Positions 41,177 to 54,225 are shown, numbered from the stretch's first letter. The stretch: 64,000 nucleotides of DNA from Leuctra nigra (GCA_934045905.1 OW203766.1:18408309-18472308), one strand, 5' to 3'. The notes: generated by a model not told the origin, from the letters alone. A program made the numbers and translations.

Positions 41177-42260
41177 TTCTGAGAAGTTGGAAGTCGACTT
41201 CTAAATCCACTTCAATGCTTCTTTGACTTCTACTACCTTATGACTGACGATTGATGAATCAAATTCGTTTGTTCATAATTTCCAGATTGTTATAATATTT
41301 TGAAGTGCGTAGTTCATTGTTGTGTCATTCTTTGTCAAAACAATTTTGAACTCAAATTAAATGTAGGTAATCTGTTTTAGAAAATGTATTGTATAGCTTA
41401 TTATAAGCCATTGTGTAGTTATTTCTATGTGTATCTATATGACATGCGTCATCCTCATTTTGTGAATTAACTAGAAATTATAGAGAAGAGGATAGTATCG
41501 GCATTTTAATTTATTATAAAACTTGTTTTGTATTATCTGAAAAGTTCTGTGCTCCTTTAAAGGGATTTTACTTGAACTAACTCCGCATTATTTTCCACGG
41601 AAGGAAGGTTTCCAAACTTTATCTATTAGAATAATCTAAATTTATCGACAATTTTGACAATGCAATAAACAAAATCAAAGTGATATTTAGTTGAGTTCTG
41701 TAATTAACTTGTAAAAGGAATACGCTGTTTCCATGACCTACAAAAGAGATTGGTTTACACAATCGTTAAATATTTGGGTCAAATCACTATAAATTACGAG
41801 TATTCATGGAGTTGGTTCCATGATAGTCATGAAATATGTATTTCGGCGGGCAATGAATAATTTTCAGATTATAGTTAATAAGAAAACACAAAATAAAACA
41901 AATCTCTCAAAAATATTGAAAAATTTCAGTTTTGAAAAATTACAAATGGTGACAGAGGAGGGATAATAACAGTGTTTTACTTTGATTCCATCAATGAAGT
42001 TATATTTCGTAGTATTGAGTAACAAATGTCAGCAGAAGAGGAATAATATATTGCTCTGTTTGATTTCAAAACACTGAAGGAACTCTAAAACCGTTAAAAA
42101 GTTTTTACATCAGGTAAAAAACGATGGTAATTCTACGACGAACTGAACAAAATGTTTTATATTTTGTTTCTGAGTATTATTATTTTATGAAAATCATGTA
42201 ACTATAGTCCACATAAAGCACCAAAACGTATCTAGTTTTAATAAGCCTGATATTTCTAAA
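41177..42260. other. Intergenic DNA between receptors A and B
   Basis: AT-rich without supported ORFs. I searched the minus strand for the missing last exon of receptor B (coding VMQTAYSYYSVF-like residues) and found none here. Confidence 0.5.
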
Positions 42261-43577
42261 CCCCATAAAAAACACTCCGTGTACAAATACCAGCCAAGTC
42301 TCTTCAACTTAAAAAAAAAATGAAATATAAAAATTCTGCACTGAAAAGTAGTGATATCAAAAAATTAGCCAAGTCAAAACTTTATTTGAAAATCAAAAAA
42401 TACTTGGCGCATCGTGTACATAAATAGCTTGGAAGTATAAGCCAATTATAAATTTTACATGAAATATACATATACATAGTATACCTATAATGCCCTAAAA
42501 AAAACGATGCGCCAAGTATTTTTTGATTTTCAAATAAAGTTTTGACTTGGCTAATTTTTTGATATCACTACTTTTCAGTGCAGAATTTTTAGATTTCATT
42601 TTTTTTTAAGTTGAAGAGACTTGGCTGGTATTTTTACACGGAGTGTTTTTTATGGGGATATCACTAGTTTTTTTAGTTTATTTACACAACTTTTAACACA
42701 TATCGGAGCAACAATGACTAATTCCTTTAAAAAAATAGGCCATTTCCGAATTGGTTACTACGAAAAAATGTGTTTGGGGCTAAATTTAAGCTTGTTTTGA
42801 TATTCCATGAAGAATTGCGAAAGCATTGTTCCAATAGGTCCAGCCGTTTTCGAGATATGGCATCACTTCCGGTTTTCATAATGGCGGCTGAAATTACAGC
42901 CACCTAGAATTTATTTCTATAAATGTTATGTATCATTATAAGCCTTCTGAATTTGTAGTTATTGTAGTAAGAGGTGATTCAAGTCTGATTCTTCATTTTT
43001 ATGACGTCATTTCCGGTTTCGGTTAAATGTATATTTTGACTATTGATATTCCATAAAGATGACCGTCTGAATCATTTGGCGATAGTTTTATTCCGATCGG
43101 TGTAGTCGTTTTCGAGATATGACGTCACTTCCGGTTTCAAAATGGCGCCTTCCGGTTGGTTTTATAAAAAGGCACCTCGGACGCCAAAAGTGCACATGTG
43201 GTAAAAATTTCAAGTCGATCGGTTAAGCCGTTTAGGCTGTGGCGGTGATTGCGGTGTTTCGTGATATCATCAGATGAAGATAGGTTTTAAAAGGGGTGTA
43301 ATTTCACTGTTTTCACGGCCCTCTAGCCCACAAATGGCATTACCTATTGTTCCCAAATTTAGTATATGTTGTCAGGTGGGCCATAGCTCGAAATTAAGTT
43401 ATTTCGCAACAATGTGAGATTTCCCAATTTTGAGATCCAGTAGGCCGAAAATGCCATGTTGTTGCTTACAGTAAAAGTGTTTGGTCTGCTCCTCAGTTTA
43501 TTAGGCATTTACGGTATGTTGAGTGAGTGTGAGTGTATAGTACGACTTGGCTGGGTGGAGCGACCGCTCCACTAGAT
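42261..43577 (+). mobile_element. Palindrome-headed element, copy 2
   Basis: The same structure as copy 1 and nearly identical, with intact ends CCCCATAAAAAACACTCCGT and GGAGCGACCGCTCCACTAG. It lies about 200 bp downstream of the last recognisable exon of receptor B, where that gene's final exon would be expected, so its insertion may have displaced or replaced the exon. Confidence 0.88.
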
Positions 43578-43779
43578 ATATTAATCAGTCTCCTTAACTT
43601 TAGAGCTTGCCTGATTAAGAGGATATTAATCTTTTGCTCCGACTTTAAATGAGACAAACGGGTGATTGTAAAACTTTTATTTCTGACGGACATCATTGAT
43701 GTAGACATTATCTCAAAATCAGTCATCCTCAATTGAAATTAATTAATATTATATTCTTATTTGTGAGAGCCTTTCTTAC

Positions 43780-46599
43780 TTTAGCGAATAGTTCCATGGA
43801 CATCGGAAAACATTTAGCAACTCGCATGACAACTGGCTGCATTGCTCGGAACATGAAAATGCGAAGAGACTTCTTGAATCCTTCAGAAGTTTCCAACCAA
43901 TCAGATTCATACACAGCGCGAAGCAGAAGTGAACTCTAAAACAAGAGTTGAAGAATACATTTTACTTTGCCCAGTCAGTCTCAATAGAGAGTGGATAAAA
44001 ATGTTCTTACCTCGTAAGTTAGTTGTGTGCAGAACCAGCAGTAAAGAGCCAATTCTCCAACACATACTAATACCAATCCACCGAATAATACCACTCGGCT
44101 GTCTAAGCTCATTTCTTCTGTCGTGCGAATCACCTAGAAATACATCATTTTTAACACTTTCTGTTTCTTCTACAATACATTATCACTTACACTTACTTAC
44201 AGTAAGTTTGACAGTTGCCGCAGACATTCCAATGAGAGAAGAGCAGAAGAGTTGGAAAATGAGAGCCGGTTGTAATATTGATTCCAGAGAATCTGTCATG
44301 CTTAAAGAAAAAGTTTAATTGACGGCGAAGTTTTTACTATAATCTTGATTCGAAAGATATGGCACAGGGAGTTGGAAAAAGTATATTCTAGAATATTTTC
44401 AAATATTCGGTATAAGGGGACAACAAATTACAAATGTTCATCAATGGCCAAGTAGAATGATACAGCAAAAATAAAGCATATCATTTTTATTTTCTTAATT
44501 TTATGTGATAGTAGAATATATCAACCAAAATGTCAGACAATATTAACGATTGCTTATCTACCTATAACGAATATTCGTAATTTTGTGTCAATGTGTGAAT
44601 ATACGAAATGAAATGAATGGTACAGAGGAACCTTTGTTTGCTACCTTTGTCATAAATAAACAAATTTATTAACTTATCAAACAAATAACTCCTCCAGCTT
44701 ACTTGAACAATAATAGGTGATGTTTGACGCAATCACGCAGAAATCTACGAGACTGAAATTCAATTTCTTGTGTAGATATTCTCGAAGTCTTCCGTTTTCC
44801 AGCATCTATTCCATGTTTTTGGCACCTCGCCCTCCGAAGAAACAACTTCCGTTTCCCAGCCTCTTTCTTGAGATCTTCGTCGATCTTTGTAAATATCAAA
44901 CGGCGAATGTTCGTCATTTTGTATCGCAACAATCGAAAATGTCCGATAATCTCGATTATAATCGATAGAAAGAAAAGATCGAACACTAGAATTATGAAAT
45001 ATAATGGCATATGAACGATGATCCAATCAGTGAATAGAAGGATCTCCAGATATGGAAATTGTCTTACGTCCATTGGAAATGATAATCTGTAATATAATTA
45101 TGGTTTGTGGTTAATGAAATATTTACGATGCTAATAAGCAATGTTTATATTTTACTTTACTTTTTTTATTCCTATGTATGAAACAATAAAAATGTCAAGA
45201 CTTATTACAATCTTCTTCATGACAAAACTAACAACACAACAAACTTTTCCCCTTGACTATCAACTCTTTGAAATGAAACAAAGTACTCCTTGGTGCACTT
45301 TCTTGAGCGAGAAAGCGAGCGACTCCTTTTGACTATTTTGGCATGGACCTCTGTTCTTATTTTACGTTGTTGGCGACATACAGGTGACACCGTTTCTCAG
45401 ATCAAGCTGAAATTTTGCACACATGTACGGACTATCTCTAGACGTTACATACCATATTTTTTTTTAATATCCGTTGATTGGTTCAAATTTCGAAAAAATT
45501 ATCTTCTGATAAGTAGGTTTGAACAATTTGAAATTTTGCCTAATCATTGCAACCAACATTGTCTATTTTTTGTATAAATTTGAACCAATCAAGGGATTTA
45601 AAAAATTAGGGTCTACAAACCCTAATTTTGTACATGGTGTGCAAAATTTCAGCTCGATAAATAAAAAAGTGGCCTGCATATACCGTCAATAACAAAAAAA
45701 TCAATAAAAAAACAAACTAAAAACAAAGGTTCGTCATTCGTGCCAAAAGAGCCAAACAGTTCAATTATCATTAAGCGTTATTAAAAAAGATGTCTTAATA
45801 AAGTAAAGTGATTCTCTTCAAGATTCCTTCAACAAATGTAGAGGTAGAAACTAAGAAAAGCGCTGGTGTCAGTGAATAAAAGAGACCACGCGAGAAGACT
45901 CTAGAAGTACGTTGTGCCTTATCCAAGATGGCCGCCTGCTCACGACCAGCCGCCATTGCAGTCTCCTGCATGTGCTCCATGGAATCCAAGATGCTCTGGA
46001 TCTGTCTTCTTTTTACTTGCAGAATGATGACTTTCATAGCTGACATTATTGTTGTCATACTGTTCAAAATGTGTACGAATACATCTAGAAAGCCGTCCAT
46101 TGAGTACACTATGTTGATGATTTGTACAACAATGCAGTAGATGCACAGTGTTACGAAGTATCGAGGTGAGACGTAAGAAAACCAGCTGAGATTATCTTCG
46201 GAACTCCACAAGCCTGGAAATTAGGGGCAGTAAATAACTTGCTAAATACACATGAAGGTCAAATGGGAAGAACGCAATAAGTCCCTTTTGGATGAAACTG
46301 AGTAAAACATAGTTTTGTTTTGAAACTTGTATTGATCGTACATAGAGATTTCAAATGCTTTTTTCAAGACTTGTGGCAATAGTTTCTAAAAACTGAGGGA
46401 ATATTTTGAAAGCTCATAAAAATCACTGCAAGACGACACATTTGTTTTAAAATGGACGCTTCACATTTCTGTGGCATTAACTGAAAAGACACAATACCAT
46501 ACCAATGTAAGAAAGGATTCTTCTGTTGAAATCCACACAAGCCAGAAGCTTTACACTACTTGAAGGCTCTTGTTTATTTAAATACTCAGCAATAGCCAT
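43780..46599 (-). pseudogene. Odorant receptor B, probable pseudogene
   Basis: Recognisable exons on minus: 46599-46503, 46213-45799, 45086-44703, 44300-44201, 44133-44011 and 43935-43780. They match receptor D exon for exon in length (97, 415, 384, 100, 123, 156). The exon 2 donor is broken: where C reads CTGAA|GTAAGA and D reads CTTAA|GTATGA, B reads CTTTA|TTAAGA, so GT has become TT and reading runs into a stop (RITLLY then TAA). The last exon (VMQTAYSYYSVF...) is missing; a transposon copy lies downstream instead. The remaining exons are open, with SMDGFLDVFVHI, HMQETAMAAGREQAAI and CVGELALYCWFCTQLTYE intact, so loss is recent. A non-canonical donor or alternative end cannot be excluded without transcripts. 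Confidence 0.8.
45304..45750 (+). repeat. GAGCGAGC...CTAG family, truncated copy
   Basis: In the interval between receptor B exons 3 and 2. It starts TTGAGCGAGAAAGCGAGCGA, continues with ctccttttgac, gaaattttgcacacatg and attggttcaaattt, and stops without the CTAG end. Confidence 0.65.
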
Positions 46600-47427
46600 T
46601 TTAACACACAGCCTTTTAGTTGCAGGTTGCTAGAACAATGGAATAATTCCGTGATATTATTTTATCCATCTATTTTTTTGGGCAGTAAATTATTTCTATT
46701 TAAACTTCTACCAGAGATATAAAAAAAGTAATAACACGTTTGTTCTATGGTGACTAACCGAATATGCTTGTGAAATATTTAGGGCCAGTCTTTCAATACT
46801 CTGCTAACATTTAAACGGTTGATTAGGACTGTATTGTCATGGCAACAACCAATTGAAAGACATAGTTATAGCTTAGTACTAACTAACTGTTAACAGCTAA
46901 TTGAGACTTTAGCAGAGTATTGAAAGACCGGGCCTAAATAGAAAAACCTTTACTTTATTGACATGATTTTAAAAGAACGTATTTTTTTCTGAAGACCGTG
47001 TATTAGTATTAAAGTATTAATGAGTTTGACATGTTTATACAAGTTGTGAATGTTTACGTTTAATATTTTTTAAATATGGCTGAATATTTAATGCACAATG
47101 AAACGATCCACATCGTTTACTGCATATTTCATGTAAACAAAGCAAACTTTTAAGTCTACTCCATATAATATTATTGATGATATTGTCATGCGATATGATG
47201 GTATGGGAACAAATTATTGCGAGATCACGTTTTTGTGGGGAAAACAACTAATTCTTATTTATATTTTATTTATGCTAATATTCTACAAGTTCTCACATAA
47301 ACATAGGTAGCTTTTTTGGAGTTGCTTTAGTTTTTAACTAGTTTTTTACTTTTTATGTGTAAACAACCACATTTACACATTGTGTGAAAAAGGGCCCAAA
47401 AATCATCCTGCAATACAATATGTATAA
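46600..47427. other. Upstream flank of receptor B, duplicated upstream of receptor D
   Basis: From about 46610 to 47290, apart from an inserted MITE (46782-46936), this matches 62770-63490 with only small differences, for example cacaatgaaacgatccacat, tgtcatgcgatatgatgg and gtggggaaaacaactaattc. It probably includes the promoter; no TATA box is clear. This is the boundary evidence for a block duplication. Confidence 0.8.
46782..46936. mobile_element. MITE, full copy (GGCCAGTCTTTCAATAC ends)
   Basis: Ends AGGGCCAGTCTTTCAATACT / AGTATTGAAAGACCGGGCCT give terminal inverted repeats of about 25 bp. The core is gtattgtcatggcaacaacc. It is absent from the matching place upstream of receptor D (around 62930), so it was inserted after the block duplication. 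Confidence 0.8.
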
Positions 47428-48320
47428 TTGAGCGAGCGAAGCGAGCGACTCCTTTTGACTCTTTTTACACGGACCTCTGTTTTTTTGTTTTTGTTTTTGT
47501 TTTTGGCTGTTGACTGGAGCAATAAGTCGCACCGTTTCACCGATCGGCCTGAAATTTTGCACACATGTAGAGACAACCTTCTCTGTTTGCTGACCCCAAT
47601 TTCTTTTGAAATCCATTGATTGGTTAAAATTTAAATAAACATCTCCTGATAGACTGAAAAATGAAAATGGTCTTTGACAAATGTGATCAACTTTATATTT
47701 TCCATGGTCATTAAGACCAACATTGTCTCTTACTTTACAAATTTTCAGCCAAATCCTCCCATTGGTTAAAATTTAAAAAAATATTTCATGTGCTTTTTGA
47801 AATTTAAACCAGAACCGTTTGACCGATCAACTTAAAAATTTGCATGGTCATCGGGTCCAACATTATCTGTATTTTTAACAATTTTTAGACTAAACTGTGT
47901 TTAAATTCAAAAGTTGTGGACAGTTTTCGGATATTTTGCGTGTTGGCTGTCATATTTCTCGAATTTCACATTTCACGGCATCTTCGAATCTTCACTTCAA
48001 GGTTGTTAGAGCAGAAACTTTCAAACGTAGTATATTATGAAACTGATATGACCGTTTAAATATTTTTTGAACGAGATCCTGTGATTTTTGGAAATTAACA
48101 AGGAATCGTTCAATCATATAGGTTCAATCAATCAACTTAAAACTTTGCGTGGTTATTGGGACCAATATTTTAGGAATTGTTGGAGATTTTCATACAAGTC
48201 TGTGACGAAATTCGAGAATTATTGGCTTTTAAGGACATTTTCGATAAACAGAATTTCGGTTCGAGGTGTTGCGCGTATCCGTGCTCGCTCATCAACACGT
48301 TACTCAGAGCGTTTTCCTAG
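47428..48320 (+). mobile_element. GAGCGAGC...CTAG element, near full-length
   Basis: Starts TTGAGCGAGCGAAGCGAGCG and ends CTCATCAACACGTTACTCAG then agcgttttcctag. The interior shows two or three diverged rounds of a unit with attggttaaaattt, gaccgatcaactt and catggtcat. No ORF. With 13616-14591 it gives the consensus ends. Confidence 0.75.
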
Positions 48321-48681
48321 TATGTATGTATACAATATGTGTACAATATGTTACCTGCAGAGTAAATAAAAACAATAGCAAAGAAAATTTGTTTGTCAAT
48401 TACAATAATAACAATGCATTTGCAAGTATGCAGCAAGGGGCGGAGTATTTACTTTTGGATAAATTATAATTTGACAACTATTTCTGGACCGATTTGGCTA
48501 GAAATGTATGAAATATGATATATTGAGTCATATCTATTATTTCACAACAAGCAGTACATTTTTTACAAAAAAAATACATTGCTAATATAAATGATGGTCT
48601 ATTTAGTATAAACGCAAAACTGAAGCTAGTTCAGAGAAACGGTGTGACCTTTTTGCTCGAAACGCACAAAGAAAGCAGTTA

Positions 48682-51512
48682 GGGGAAGGTTGCCTAGGTT
48701 GGACCATTTTTCTTATTTCCTCATTTTTGAGGAGAGGTTATGAGATAATGAGTTCAAAATAATTCAGCATATATACTGATATATTGGACGAATATTGCGC
48801 CTAGTATTGTTTATCCCCATAAAAAACACTCCGTGTAAAAATACCAGCCAAGTCTCTTCAACTAAAAAAAAAATATATGAAATCTAAAAATTCTGCACTG
48901 AAAAGTAGTGATATCAAAAAATGAGCCAAGTCAAAACTTTATTTGAAAATCAAAAAATACTTGGCGCATCGTGTATATAAATAGCTTAGAAGTATAGGCC
49001 AGATATAAAATATACATCAAATATACATATATAGTATACCTATAATGCCCTAAAAAAACGATGCGCCAAGTATTTTTTGATTTTCAAATAAAGTTTTGAC
49101 TTGGCTCATTTTTTGATATCACTACTTTTCAGTGCAGAATTTTTAGATTGCATATATTTTTTTTTAGTTGAAGAGACTTGGCTGGTATTTTTACACGGAG
49201 TGTTTTTTATGGGGATATCACTCCTTTTTTTAGTTTATTCTTAAAATTTGTGACACAAATCGAATGAACAATTTTTAAGTCATGTAAAAAAAATCACAAT
49301 TTACAATTTGGTTACTACTTATAAAAAATCTGCTATATATTTGCTTAAATGGTCTTTTATGAAGAATAGCAAAGTTATCATTCCAATCGGTCAACCCAGT
49401 TCCGAGATGTGGCAACACTTCGGTTGTCAATATGGCTGCTGAACTTAATGCACTGCTACATAGAATTTATATCTACAATTAATGTGTAATATTTTAAGCT
49501 TTCTGAATATGTATACATTGTATAGAATGGGGATTATTATTTTTTAAAATTTGAATGACGTCATTTCCGGGCTCATAAACAGGAAAATTCTAGTTTGACT
49601 GTTCCTATTCCATAGAGAATAGAGATGTCCTTCCGAATCGTTGAGCACTAGATTCGTACCGATCAGACTACCAGTTTTCGAGATACGACGATACTTCCGG
49701 TTTCAAAATGGCGGCTGAAATCTCTGACTCTTTGAATTTTAATTTAAACATGATTACATCTTATTATAAGCTGTCTCAAATAGTATTTATTGTATCAAAA
49801 TGTAAATTTGTGAGTTTTTTAAAATGTGTGACGTCATTTCCGGTTTTGGTATAGGAAACTGCAAATATAACTGATGATATAACATAAAGGTAACCGTCTA
49901 AATCGTTTAGCGCTGGTTTCGTTCAAATCTGTTTAGCCGTTTTTGAGATATGATGTCACTTCCGGTTTCAAAATGGCGGCTTCCAGTTGGTTTTATAACA
50001 AGTCAAATGAGATATCAGAAGTACATACGATACATAAATATCAAAATAATCGGATCAACCTTTGTTGCCGAAATACTAATCGAAGTATTTCAAATTTTAT
50101 GACGTCATTTCCGGTTTCGTTAACATAATTTTTAGTCTTTTGTTAATGATAACCTATATAGTTGACCGACTGAATCGTTTGGCGTAAATTTCGTTCTAAT
50201 CAATCCAGCCGTTAAGGAGATATGACGTCACTTCCGGTTTCAAAATGGCGGCACAAAAAAAGTCAAGGGGGCGAGGGCAAATCAGACGCCAAAAGTGCAC
50301 ACGTGGTAAAAATTTGAAATCAATCGGTTCAGCCGTTTAGGCTGTTACCTGTTTACCAGATTTTAGCTCCACCCTACTACTTCTACTACTGAGATTATTA
50401 TTATGAAAACCGCCCTAAAACACTGTTTTCACTGCCCTATAGCTCGCAAAGGGCGTAACCTATTGTTCCCAAATTTGGTATATGTGGTGGGGTGGGCCAT
50501 AGCTCGAAATTAAGATATTTCGCAACAATGTGAGATTTTCCAATTTTATGATCCAGTAGGCCGAAAATGCCACTTTGATGCTTACAGTAAAAGTGGGTTT
50601 GCTCCAGCCTTTATATGAGAGTGTGCGCGCCGTACGACTTGGCTGGCGTGGAGCGACCGCTCCACTAGATTTATCTGACATACTTATTCAGAAAAAAATA
50701 AAATAAAAAAGTGTAAATTTGTACCAATTTAGGAAACCGGTTTCCTAAATTGGACCAGTGGGTGCCTTATTTGGATCATCATTATATGAATACAATTTTT
50801 TTGAAAATTGCAAGGAAAACATTTGTTAATAATATTTTATTATTTGCTCAATTGTATACCTAATGCATTATTAATTAACAGAAAACACTTAGTGAACATT
50901 ATTTCGTCTTAGTAAGCCTTAATCAAAGTATGTAGCATTTGGAATAATTCATTTCGTTCATTATGTAATTTGACCGTTGCTAACTGTAAAGTGGAAGATT
51001 TTAGGATAATTCATTAATTGAATGTAATAAGTATATATTTCCACTTAAAAAATAGCAAAAAATCTAATAAGAATTACTACTACTACATCAAAGTGGGGTT
51101 ATGTAGCGGTCCAATCAAGGAACCTCCTAGCGGTTCAATAGAGGCAACTCGCTTCTTTTAGACATAAATATGTAAAACAAACACCCACCATCAGTTAAAA
51201 TAAATGAGTGAGCATTTATTATGTGCCCATGTGATCACTTTACAATATAGTATTGTAGTTTTTATAATAAAACTTGCCGTTTCGATCATGATGTCTTACA
51301 AACAAGGAGGGGAAACCTTGTAAAAGTAGATAAATTTCGTAAAATCGATTTATTTGTCGAGTCGATCGATATATCGACTTGACAATCGATTGGCGCGTTG
51401 TTTTGACCTTAAGAATACATCATATTCATAGAGGCTGTGTGTGCTACTACTAAGGCGGGAAATACGAGGGTGGTCCAATTAAGGCGCCGGTCCAATATCG
51501 GCAACTCTCCCC
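48682..51512. mobile_element. DNA transposon remnant (GGGGAAGGTTGCC ends), host of copy 3
   Basis: Left end GGGGAAGGTTGCCTAGGTTG then gacc; right end GGTCCAATATCGGCAACTCT then cccc; both are flanked by TA. A TA target and inverted ends suggest a Tc1-mariner or pogo relative. The interior is eroded and carries the palindrome-headed copy 3. No transposase was recognised. Confidence 0.55.
48815..50670 (+). mobile_element. Palindrome-headed element, copy 3 (long variant)
   Basis: The 5' palindrome (CCCCATAAAAAACACTCCGT to about 49217) and the 3' hairpin plus CTAGAT are as in copies 1 and 2. The interior is longer and holds more units of the TGACGTCA / CTTCCGG / AAAATGGCGG block: about 49557, 49690, 49828, 49955, 50099 and 50223. 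It is diverged from copies 1 and 2, so this is an older subfamily; the fragment at 11565-11712 belongs to it. Confidence 0.85.
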
Positions 51513-51680
51513 TATAAGATAGTGAAATATTATAATATAATATTAGCTAAGAAATATATATAATATAATATATAATAGTGATATATTATAAACTATATAT
51601 AATATAAGAAATAATAGTGAAATATAAAATAGATATAATATAAGATAAGAAATATATATAATATAAGATATAATAGTGAA
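51513..51680 (+). repeat. AT-rich tandem repeats
   Basis: Repeated taatataagatataatagtg and aagaaatatatataatata units. The same array type lies at 63570-63760 beyond the matching receptor E 3' flank, so it belongs to the duplicated block. Confidence 0.75.
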
Positions 51681-52539
51681 ATAGTGACTATATTTTCTCT
51701 CGCTCCATTACTGCATCTTGATGCATGACGTATCAATCATTGTTCCCCACTCTCGTGAACACGCTGTAGTAGGAATACGCAGTTTGCATCACCTTCAATC
51801 AGATAGAAGTCTCTCGTTAATAGTTTCTGTGGAATATACACATCCCTCGTATGTTAAACCACCATTAACTTACAGTTGTGAAAAGTTCCATGGACATCGG
51901 GAAACATTTGGCAGCTCGTAAGACAACTGGCTGCATTGCTCGCAACATGACAATGCGAAGAGACTTCTTGAATCCTTCAGAAGTTTCACACCAATCAGAT
52001 TCATACACAGCGCGAAGCAAAAGTGAACTCTAAAACAAGAGTCACAGATAAATCACTTTGACACTTAATTCTTACTTTGAATAACTTTCAAAATATATAC
52101 CTACATTTTACTTTGTACCTACATTCAGTCATAATGAATGAGCATGTAAAATGATTTTACCTCATGAGTAAGCTGTGTGCAGAACCAGCAATAAAGAGCA
52201 AATTCGCCTACACATGCCCACACCAGATTCGTGAAATTAACAACCTTGTTGTCAAAGATTCCGACCGTTGAGTTAGTAATCTAAAAAATATAATTATCAC
52301 ACATGATTTCTTTACGGTACGTCATTTTCTTTTCTAATTGAGATTGACTTACAGTAAGTTTGACAGTTGCCGCAGCCATTCCTATGACAGAGGCACAGAG
52401 TAGCTGATGGATAAGAGGCAATTGCAGAATTGATTCCAGTGAATCGGTTAACCTAAAAGCCAGGGAAAGTATACTAATGAATAATGATGGCATTTTATGA
52501 ACTTCATTTGGGAAATGGCAAAGTAATTGTCTAAGTTTT

Positions 52540-52860
52540 ATACTAATACTCCAAGAACGATGGTACCGATATCACCAGATGGAAAGAGAAACAAGGTATG
52601 AATATACCCAAAAAACAAAGTGGATAAAGAGTGTGGAGGTGTTTGTGGAAGAAAGTGGAGAGTATCGACGAAGAAGATCGAATATGTTATGTTAGTTGAC
52701 GGGATGGGGGCTGCTAACAGGGGTGGGAGGGGTGAGGCGGAGGATTGAGGAGAAGAAATTAAAACTAGAATCGTCATAAAAAATAGTAAAATTAAAATGC
52801 AGTAACAAATACATTGATACAAAATAAAGTAATAAAAAAACATGTTGTATAATTTGCTTA
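52540..52860 (+). other. GA-rich insert in receptor C intron 3
   Basis: This 300-bp purine-rich stretch (gatggaaagagaaacaaggt, gtggaagaaagtggagag, gggtgggaggggtgaggcgg) differs in composition from its surroundings. The complementary strand is open but low-complexity and hydrophobic, so it is not a convincing gene. It may be a retroelement remnant. Confidence 0.35.
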
Positions 52861-53682
52861 AAGCTTCATTATAAAACGATCAAAATTCCGCGAAAGCAAT
52901 ATCTCTCAGGATAGTTCTTCTTGAATTGTACCGTACAAGTAGCCGTATGTGTTAGCATAAACAAAATATCCGAAAATAGTAAAACATACTTATAGGCATT
53001 CGTTCGTTATTAGAAGTTTTGGAAATTAAGACAATTAAAAAAACACCATGAAATGTTTATAATGAAACGAAAAACATACTACTACGATTTGCAACCTATT
53101 TCGTTTGCTTACAACAAATGGTAATTTAATCAATTCCTACTTACTTGATCAACTCTTGATGATGTGTGACGCATTCAGTGAGAAATCTACGAGATTGGTG
53201 TTCAATTTCTTGATTAGATATTCTCCGTGTCTTTCGCTTTCCAGCATCTATTCCATGTTTTCGATATCTCGCTCTTGGAAGAAACAACTTTCGTTTCCCA
53301 GCCTCCTTCTGGAGTTCTTCATCAATCTTCCCAAATATCAAACGGCGAATGTTCGCCAGTTTGTATCGCAACAATCGAAACTGTCCGATAATCTCAATTA
53401 TAATCGATAGAAAGAAAAGATCGATGAGCAGAATAAATACAAATATAGGTATACGAAAGACGAAACAATCACTGATAAGGATAATATCGAGATATGGATA
53501 TTGTCTGACGTCCATGGGGAATGTTAATCTGAAATAAAATGAATTATTTATGAAAAATGAGGGGTGGAACTGGGAGCATAAACAGTACAATTCGCTCAGC
53601 ATGCTTACGATTCTTGTACCGACAGTGATTCAATAAAATCATGGAAAATTAGCAGTTGACTCATATAATAATTTAACTATAG

Positions 53683-53980
53683 GAACACGCTCAGTATAAC
53701 TAGTTGATAAGCGAGCCTTTTAATTGCATGCGAATTAATATGGGAGTCAAATATGACATGTTCATCAACATACCTTGAGAACCCCTTAGAGATAATCAAA
53801 TTCATTCATCAAAGAGGCAGGGGTAACAATTGAATGTGTTGATAGGTAGATTAATTGACTTATATTTTAAGATGAAAATGTCCTTAAAATGTCAATTACA
53901 CCTTGAAGTTCATTACAGATTTGTCAAAAACACTTTTAATACTGGTCCCAATGACCAAGCAAAATTTGTTGATGATCGTT
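53683..53980 (-). repeat. GAGCGAGC...CTAG family, reversed truncated copy
   Basis: In receptor C intron 2. It begins aggaacacgctcagtataac then tagttgataagcgagcc, and shares gcatgcgaattaatatg with 37055-37075. The far end is missing. Confidence 0.55.
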
Positions 53981-54116
53981 CAAACGATTCCAGTTGTATT
54001 GGTACATAGAGTTGAGTTTATTTCATTGTGCTACAGAGAAGTAGGCAGCAGGCAATCTGTGGATTAATTTCACTTTTAAAACAAGTATTTTATGAACTCC
54101 TTAGATCTCTCAACCC

Positions 54117-54225
54117 GGGGCCCTGATTCTATAACTCCATTGCGACCGCTTAGCAATTATTTCAATGTTAATCCTTATGGAAGAAATTGCTAAGTGGTCG
54201 CAATGGAGTTATAGAATCCCACCTC
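54117..54225. mobile_element. Palindromic MITE (TGATTCTATAACTCCATTGC)
   Basis: Left arm TGATTCTATAACTCCATTGC then gaccgcttagcaatt; the right arm is its inverse, ending GCAATGGAGTTATAGAATCC. About 110 bp in receptor C intron 2, immediately before the next MITE. Confidence 0.7.

Noticed and set aside
43493..43732. Possible last exon of receptor B coding IMSTSMMSVRNKS
   Set aside because: The resemblance to VMQTAYSYYSVF is weak, two positions would have to be missing, and the frame runs on into the transposon without a stop.
52538..52843. Minus-strand hydrophobic frame of 101 residues
   Set aside because: Low-complexity pyrimidine-rich DNA in a receptor intron gives a Leu/Phe/Ser-rich frame; no homology or splice context.
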